DNA from: Microglena sp. YARC
Taxonomy: Eukaryota; Chlorophyta; Chlorophyceae; Chlamydomonadales; Chlamydomonadaceae
Length of the DNA stretch: 64,000 nucleotides
Direction: 5' to 3'
Assembly (NCBI GenBank): GCA_022414725.1
Contig: CM039467.1
Span: 9,109,001 to 9,173,000 of the forward strand
This document shows, in pieces, positions 58,310-64,000 of the stretch. The first letter of the stretch is position 1; each line of letters starts with the position of its first letter. The notes beneath the pieces are model-generated. The model was not told the origin of the DNA. It saw only the letters and a list, made by a program, of their open reading frames with translations, and made no database searches. A program made the translations under genes and the position numbers.

Positions 58310-61300
58310 TTAGAGGAGAGAGAGAAGTGCGGTGGATGGATGGGGCAGTTGGTGGGAAGTGCATTTTGTAAGCACTGCCTGTGGAGGATCGATCCGCAGA
58401 TGACCGATCTCCCTCTGCAGCATCCCTCCCCCCCGAGGATGAGCGAGAGGGGGGGGCTTGGAGCTCTTTGTGAGTGAGTTCCTCCCCGAGGTTGGGTGGG
58501 ACCCCTTGGAGTGCATGTACACCATCCCACCACTTTCTTCAGCAGCGGTGTGTGTAGGAGGACCAACGGAGGAAACCCAAGCCGAGCCAGAGCTACCGCC
58601 ACTGCTATGCCTGCAAGGAAAAAGTATGGGATGAGTGGAGCGGAGCTCGGAGCCCGGGGGGGTCGGGGGTGGGGTTATTTCTGACTAGTTTAGCTGGACC
58701 CATGCAGAATGGAGTGGACCGAAGCCAGTTAAAACCATACATACATAATATTCATACCTGCTTGCGGCTGCTTGCCACACTGATCTGGCAAACTGCAGCA
58801 AATTCCTCAGAGAAGGGATGTGTTTTCTTGGCCCCACCTCCAGTACTAGACAGGACAAGTGGCAACGGAATGGAGCGGACCCAAGCCAGTAAAAACCATA
58901 CATACATAAATGACATTCATACCTGCTTGCCACACTCATCTGGCGACCTGCAGCAAACTCCCGACCTTGGTCCCGACCCAGATTCTGTCCCGGGCTAAAC
59001 AGCCTGAAAAAAAAAAAAGCCTACCAAAGCAGCATACCTTCTTGCCGCACTCATCTTCTGGCGACCTGCAGCAAACTCCCGACCCTGGTCCCGACCCCGG
59101 TCCTGACCCGATCCAGGTTCTATCCCGGGCTAAACAGCCTGAAATATAAAAAACAGCCTACCTTCTTGCCGCACTCATCTTCTAGCGACCTGCAGCAAAC
59201 TCCCAACCCTGGTCCTGACCTGATCCAGGTTCTGTCCCGGGCTGAACAGCCTGAAATATAAAGAACAGCCTACCTTCTTGCCGCACTCATCTTCTGGCAA
59301 ACTGCAGCAAACTCCCGACCCTGGTCCTGACCTGATCCAGGTTCTGTCCCGGGCTAAACAGCCTGAAATATAAAGAACAGCCTACCAAATCCAGCCTACC
59401 TTCTTGCCGCACTCATCTTCTGGCGAACTGCAGCAAACTCCCGACCCTGGTCCTGGCCTGATCCTGGTTCTGTCCCGGGCTAAACAGCCTGGAATATAAA
59501 AAATAGCCAACCAAAGCCAGCATACCTTCTTGCCGCACTCATCTCCTGGCGACCTGCAGCAAACTCCCGACCCTGGTCCCGACCTGACCCAGGATCCGTT
59601 TTCTTGGCCCCACCTCCACTACTGCGCGAGCTACGTCGGCGAGTGTTGCTCTTCCCTAAGAGGTCCAGCTGCTTGGAGCTGCTGTTCTCTAGCCCCCTCC
59701 TCCCCCCCCCCCCCCCCCCCCCAGATTGGTCCTGAAACAGCCTACCACAGCCTGCATACCTGCTAGCCACACTCATCTGGCGACCTGCAGCAAACTCCTC
59801 AGAGAAGGGATCCGTTTTCTTGGCCCCACCTCCACTACTGCGCGAGCTACGTCGGCGAGTGTTGCTTTTCCCAAAGAGGCCCAGCTGATTGGAGTTGCTT
59901 TTATCTAGCCCGCCCCCTCCAGATTGGTCCTTGCGTGCTGGGTGGTCCGCGCTGATATGGTTGATTGGAACCACCTGCAAGAGAAAATTATAAACATTTT
60001 TTGTACTTTGCTGGTCTGAAATATAGGGATTGCTTTTCTCTGCCCCCCCCCCCCTCCAGATTGGTCCTTGCGTGCTGGGTGGCCCGCGTTGATAGGGTTG
60101 ATTGGAACCGCCTGCAAGAGCACATGATGCAAAATTGAAAATTAGTATGCCATGCCACAGGTGTGAGATTGATGGAACCCTCCCGTTTGCATGCATGTGT
60201 ACATACTGGAGAATAGCTACCAAGTTGGGTTTATTTGGTTTCGCAGACCCTCTGCGACTGAGCTTGGACTACCGCGCTATAGCACGGAGGGAAGTTCTCT
60301 ACCTCTTCCAAGGCGGAAAATCTGAGATTTTGTGAACCCCTCTGCTCGTTGACTGGGTAATACTATACCATGCAGCCCAGAGCTCGAAAATTGATACAAT
60401 ATACACATTTTTGGCGGAGCCCCCCCTTCTGGAAGGCGGGAGCCCCCAGTGTCACCCATTTGTCTGTTTGTCCATCTATCTGTCTGACCGCGATGAAGCC
60501 CGACACGTCAGCCAATGGCCTCGTAACTAACTCGCTTCCGTTGCCACCTGTCGCTCCCTCGCGATCACTCTCCGCCAATTTTTAGCGTCGCAGGCGACGC
60601 TGCATCAAACTTGTTGTAATGTGTTATTCTGACATATTAGGATTGCTTTTATAGCCCGCCCCCTCCAGATTGGTCCTTGCATTCTGTGTGGTCCGTGTTG
60701 ATATGGTTGATTGCGACCACCTGCAAAAGCACATTATTATTTCTTGATGTTTTGTATTGTGTTGTTCTGACATATTATGATTGCTTTTTCTCTAGCCTGC
60801 CCCCTCCAGATTGGTCCTTGCATGCTGCGTGGTCTCTGGTCCTGGTGTGGTCCTTGCGTGCTGTACAGTCTGCTTTGGTATGATTGATTGGCCACCTGCA
60901 AGAGCACACTAGGTGATTGGCCACCTGCAAGAGCTGGACGTGGGGGGCATGCAGCTTGACACACACACACACGCACAAGTGCAATTGATTGGCCACCGGC
61001 AAGAGCACATTATACATATATACCCCCACCCCCACCCACACCGCCAAACCCCAAACCAAACAAACCCACCCCAAACCTAGCCAAAGTAACTCAAAATCAG
61101 TTATAGAATTATCACCCAACAGCATTTGCTACAACCCGCAGACAGGCTATTTGGCAGTAGGGGGACAGGGGGCAGAGGTGAGACATGAATACATATATAC
61201 TACCGCCGCCCCACAGTCTGCTTTGGTATGATTGATTGGCCACCGGCAAGAACACATTAGAAACATTTTGTGTAATGTGTTGTTCTGAAATATAGAGATT

Positions 61301-63899
61301 GTTTTTTTAGCCCGCCTCCTTTCAGATCGGTCCTTGCTGGCTGTGTGGTCCGAGTTGATATGGTTGATTGGGACCGCCTGCAAGAGCACATTAGAAACAT
61401 TTTGTGTAATGTGTTGTTCTGAAATATTGGGATTGCTTTTCTCTAGCCCGCCCCCTCCAGATTGGTCCTTGTGTGCAGAATGGTCTCTGGTCCTTGCAGA
61501 CTGCGTGGTCAGCGTTGATAAGGTTCATTGGAACCACCTGCAAGAGCACATTATACTTCTTGATTTTACATTTTTATTATATGTTTTGAATGTGTTGACC
61601 TGAAATATCAGGATTGCTTTTTCTCTTGCCCGCCCCCTCCTGATTGGCCCTTGTGTGCTGTGTGGCCGTACACGCACCTCTTTATCCCTCTCTAAGAATT
61701 GGCCATCCTTGAGAGCTGCTAGGTTCAAAATATGTTTTTAAAAATAGCGTCGCCGTACACGCACCTCATTAGATGGGTCCAAGGGTACAATGGCTCCCTT
61801 GCCTGGCTTCTTCTTATTTAGGATATTTTCAAAATATACTGCTGGGTGCGCCTCTTTATCCCTCTCTAAGTGTTGGCCCGCATGGAGAGCTGCTGGTTAA
61901 AAAACTTTTTTTTTAAAATAGCGTCGCCGTGCACACACCTGATTAGACAGGTCTGAGGGGACAATGGATCCCTTGCCTGGCTTCTTCTTATTTATAATAT
62001 TTTTAAAATATGAAGGTGGGTGCGCCTCTTTATCCCTCTCTAAGTATCGGCCCGCATGGAGAGCTGCCCGTTAGTAACACGTGTTCTAAAAAATAGCGTC
62101 CCCATGCACGCACCTCATTAGATGGGTCTGTGGGTACAATAGCTCCCTCGCCTGGCTTCTTCTTATTTACGATATTTTCAAAATATAAAGCTGGGTGCGC
62201 CTCTTTATTCCTCTCTAAGTATTTGCCCGCCTGGAGAGCTGCCTGGCTCCTCCTCCACATGATCCAGCCCAAGGCCCCAACCACGATCGCCGCTAGAATT
62301 GCCAGAATGACAATGGCAGCGATGAGACCTGCGGAGGGGCCGTCCGACTCCTGATCAGGACCGCTGTCCTTAGGGGAGGGGGCCTTGGACTGGGACAGGA
62401 CCTTGGACGGGGAGGGCTCCCCCTGGGCTTGAATTGGCTTGCCATCATCCCCCAAGACAATCATACCGACAGCGCTGCATTGGTTTAAAAAGGATGCACA
62501 CTTTGAGAAGTGGTGGAGTGGGGTCGGGTGGTGTGAGGGTTGAGTGAGGGTGGTTTGAGGGGTGGGGTGAGGGGTCAGTTGGGTGAGGGTGGGGTTGGAT
62601 GGGGTGAGGGTGGGGTTGGCCTGAGGAGAGGGGACCTTAGATGTGGACATATCCTGGGCTTGAATTGGCTTGCCATCATCCCCCAAGACAATCATACCAA
62701 CAGAGCTGCATTGGTTAAAGAGGAGTGGGGCACAGGATGAGAAGTGATGGGGTTGGATTGGGTTGGGTTGGGTTGGGTTGAACAACACTAAACCAAGACA
62801 ATCATACAAACATCACTGCATTGATTCAAGAGGGGTGGGGCACAGGATGAGAAGCAATGGGGTTGGGTTGGTTTGGGTTGAACAACACTAAAACAAGACA
62901 ACCATACCAACAGCACTGCATTGGTTCAAGAGGGGTTTAGGGTTTTGTTCGTTGAGAAGTGGTGGAGTGGGGTGAGGGTGAAGGGTGGGTGAGGGTTGGG
63001 TGAGGGTGGTATGAGTGGTGGTGGTGGTGGAGTGGGGTGAGGGTTGAATGGTGGTGGTAAGTGGTGGTGGTGGTGGTGGTGGTGGTGATAGCCTTCCCTT
63101 GTTCCATACATTGTGAAAAAGACGCGGGGAAATGGGGCGCCCGGCTTCTCTGACCTATTTTTTGCTGTTGATAACCAGTCTAGGCTAGTTTTACTTATAG
63201 ATTTGAACCCAGATGCATCACTGCAAACTACCAAATGGAGTGGTGATGGTGGTGAGTGGTGAGGGTGGTGAGAATTGGTGGTGGTGGTGATGGTGGTGAT
63301 GATGGTGAGAGGTGGTGGTGGTGGTGATGGCCATGGTAAGAGGTGGTGGCGGTGATGGCCTCACCTTGTTCCGTATCTTGTGAGAAAGACGCAGAGGAAT
63401 GAGGCGCCCGGCTTCTCTGCCCTCTTCTTCACCACCGATAACCAATCTTGGCAAGTTTTATGAGATTTTACTGATACTTTGGTTTGGTTAGAGCCCAGAT
63501 TCATCAACACAAACACCCAAATGGAGTGTTGGTGGTGATGATCGTGGTGAGTGGTGATGGTCGTGGTGGTGGTGAGTGGTCGTGGTGGTAGTGAGTGGTC
63601 GTGGTGAGTTGTGATGGTAAAGGTTATGGTCGTGGTGAGTGGTGATGGTGGTGGTGATGGCCGTGGTGATGGCCTCACCTTGTTCCATATCTTGTGAAGA
63701 AGACGCGGGGGAATGACGCGCCCGGCTTCTCTGCCATATCATTCACCGTTGCCCTGAGCATGTCCTTATTTCCGTTCCATTTTCCATCCCCTTGATATGA
63801 TGTGAGCATGACCTCAAGCACCACTGAGCCGGGAGCAATGGTGATCACCCCGCAGTAGTCCACATTTGCAGCTGCTCGCAGTGCAGTGCATGCATCAAC
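58310..63899 (-). CDS. Single-pass membrane surface protein, C-terminal four exons
   Basis: Exons (minus): 63899-63679, 62474-62114, 59974-59760 and 58610-58310, joined in phases 2, 0, 2 to 365 residues in frame, with stop TAA at 58312-58310. Exon 1 in view reads CTALRAAANVDYCGVITIAP, then GSVVLEVMLTSY, a pattern like the GSVVV/SEA-type extracellular modules of algal surface proteins (weak inference), and ends FFTRYGT. Exon 2 carries AVGMIVLGDDGKPIQAQ, a Ser/Pro/Asp linker, one membrane helix GLIAAIVILAILAAIVVGAL (about 62329-62258) with WRR after it, then a charged LERNKEAHPALYFENI and KKKPGEGAIVP. The RR after the helix puts the C-terminus in the cytosol. Exons 3 and 4 are a low-complexity tail: KSNTRRRSSRSSGGGAKKTD, EEFAAGRQMSVASR, then Gly/Ser and a proline-rich end. 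Ligand and role are unknown. The gene continues past the right edge. Confidence 0.7.
58683..59480 (-). repeat. Tandem copies of the 3-prime edge of tail exon 3
   Basis: Copies of FAAGRQ-MS-A-R plus donor recur about every 125 bp, with donors near 58757, 58918, 59035, 59160, 59272 and 59398 and a seventh belonging to the exon copy at 59525. Most read GTAGGC and two GTATGA. Each is preceded by TATTTCAG-GCTGTTTAGCCCGG, so each small copy has an acceptor of its own. Mutations put stops or shifts in several (for example GTCGCTAGAAGATGAG). They fill the last intron. Confidence 0.7.
59525..59722 (-). pseudogene. Near-complete second copy of tail exon 3
   Basis: On the minus strand it reads KQLDLLGKSNTRRRSSRSSG and AKKTDPGSGRDQGREFAAGR, parallel to the exon at 59974-59760. 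It has a G run of 21 (plus strand C 59702-59722) in the glycine stretch and ends at GTAGGC or a similar donor. No in-phase acceptor is obvious. It could be an alternative exon; I model it as a duplicate. Confidence 0.55.
59975..61665 (-). repeat. Tandem copies of the 5-prime edge of tail exon 3
   Basis: The acceptor TCTTGCAG and the exon start (V-V/A-PIN-I-A-H-ARKDQSGGG) recur with edges at 60111, 60720, 60895, 60924, 61377 and 61537. Two further copies (about 61000 and 61240) have the acceptor changed to GCCGG. Each then leaves the exon at an AAAAGCAAT-CC-ATATTTCAG block. The intron also holds GTGTGT and CCCACCCCCACC tracts at 60960-61060. No copy except 59974-59760 reaches the SNTRRRSS segment in frame. 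Confidence 0.7.
60407..60601. mobile_element. MITE-like insertion candidate
   Basis: TTGGCGGAG at 60411 is matched by inverted CTCCGCCAA at about 60571, roughly 170 bp apart, and a perfect 8 bp stem AGCGTCGC-AG-GCGACGCT closes at 60584-60601. It interrupts the array of tail-exon edges and has no coding capacity. The target-site duplication is unclear. Confidence 0.35.
61678..62063 (-). repeat. 174 bp array of the juxtamembrane exon edge
   Basis: Three extra copies of the 3-prime end of the membrane exon: 62063-61939, 61889-61765 and a shortened 61715-61678. The full ones keep LERDKEAHP, KKKPGKG and the donor (AATGAG/GTGCGT or AATCAG/GTGTGT). Each starts behind an AG/CTCTC acceptor, but that phase does not match the phase-0 exit of the real exon, so inclusion would give a quick stop. 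The shared intron piece is GGCGACGCTATTTTTAAAA. Confidence 0.8.
62475..62930 (-). repeat. Tandem copies of the 5-prime edge of the membrane exon
   Basis: The acceptor CCAATGCAG and the start VGMIVLGDDGKPIQAQ recur at 62705 (open, followed by DMSTSKVPSP but without a good donor). Short copies at 62815 and 62915 are cut by TAG after MIVLV or MVVLF. Spacer text is GTGAGGGTTG/GGGTTGGGTTGG-type low complexity. Confidence 0.75.
63000..63678 (-). repeat. Copies of the extracellular exon 3-prime edge in GTG/GAT repeats
   Basis: Two extra copies of EKPGA-F--VF-T-YGT plus donor lie at about 63440-63359 (donor GTGAGG kept) and 63170-63098 (donor changed to GGAAGG). Between them are long GGTGGTGAT trinucleotide tracts (63010-63090, 63235-63350, 63525-63670). 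Frames rich in histidine or threonine here are readings of that tract. Confidence 0.75.
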
Positions 63900-64000
63900 C
63901 TATGGGTGTGTGTATGTGTGGGTGTGGGTATTGGTTGTTTGTGACTGTGCGGTTGTGTTTGTGTGTAATTGTGGGGATACATGGTGATGATTCCACAGTA
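63900..64000 (-). repeat. GT-rich intron with start of another exon copy
   Basis: GTGTGTGTATG-type sequence, then at 63964-64000 the minus strand reads TACTGTGGAATCATCACCAT, matching TACTGCGGGGTGATCACCAT of the exon at 63899. A further copy of this exon therefore begins at the window edge. Confidence 0.6.

Noticed and set aside
63010..63742. Histidine/threonine-rich antisense proteins
   Set aside because: Readings of the GGTGGTGAT microsatellite between exon copies.

Overview
The window is nuclear DNA from a repeat-saturated eukaryote. Introns are GT-AG, with one GC-AG candidate. Genes are broken into short exons, and no bacterial-style operon is visible. The recognisable coding pieces are the end of a biotin-pathway KAPA synthase with a peroxisomal C-terminus, a plant-type bHLH factor, and two secretory or surface proteins. 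These point to a green alga or a relative. A prasinophyte such as Cymbomonas is my guess; it is inference and untested. No rRNA, intact tRNA, CRISPR array or transposase gene was found.

Layout. 1-18947: satellite built from 176, 183 and 110 bp monomers in higher-order repeats. 18960-21840: last two exons of a BioF-like gene (+), with every visible exon edge repeated in tandem. 21850-25190: mostly non-coding, with a dispersed repeat, Pol III-like fragments and long G/C runs. 25197-29681: secreted IPT/TIG-domain gene (+) with four IPT exon copies, three of them damaged or terminating. 30501-39436: six copies of a 1505 bp unit. 39437-40436: 1000 N. 40437-49080: 44 bp satellite. 49411-54391: bHLH gene (-) in three visible exons, with exons 2 and 3 amplified. 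54400-58300: non-coding, dispersed repeats and one isolated terminal-exon candidate. 58310-63899: C-terminal part of a single-pass membrane protein gene (-), four exons, again with repeated exon edges.

The gene models rest on splice phase. In each case the exon I chose leaves the codon in the phase that the next one needs: BioF 2-2; IPT 0-0, 1-1; bHLH 2-2, 0-0; membrane protein 2-2, 0-0, 2-2. This makes chance assembly of exon-like fragments unlikely. The four genes have no evident shared pathway.

The most unusual property is common to all four genes. The sequence around exon-intron borders (exon end plus splice site plus adjacent intron) is reiterated 2 to about 9 times in tandem, and usually only one copy keeps a usable frame or splice site. 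I regard this as the candidate undescribed phenomenon of the window.
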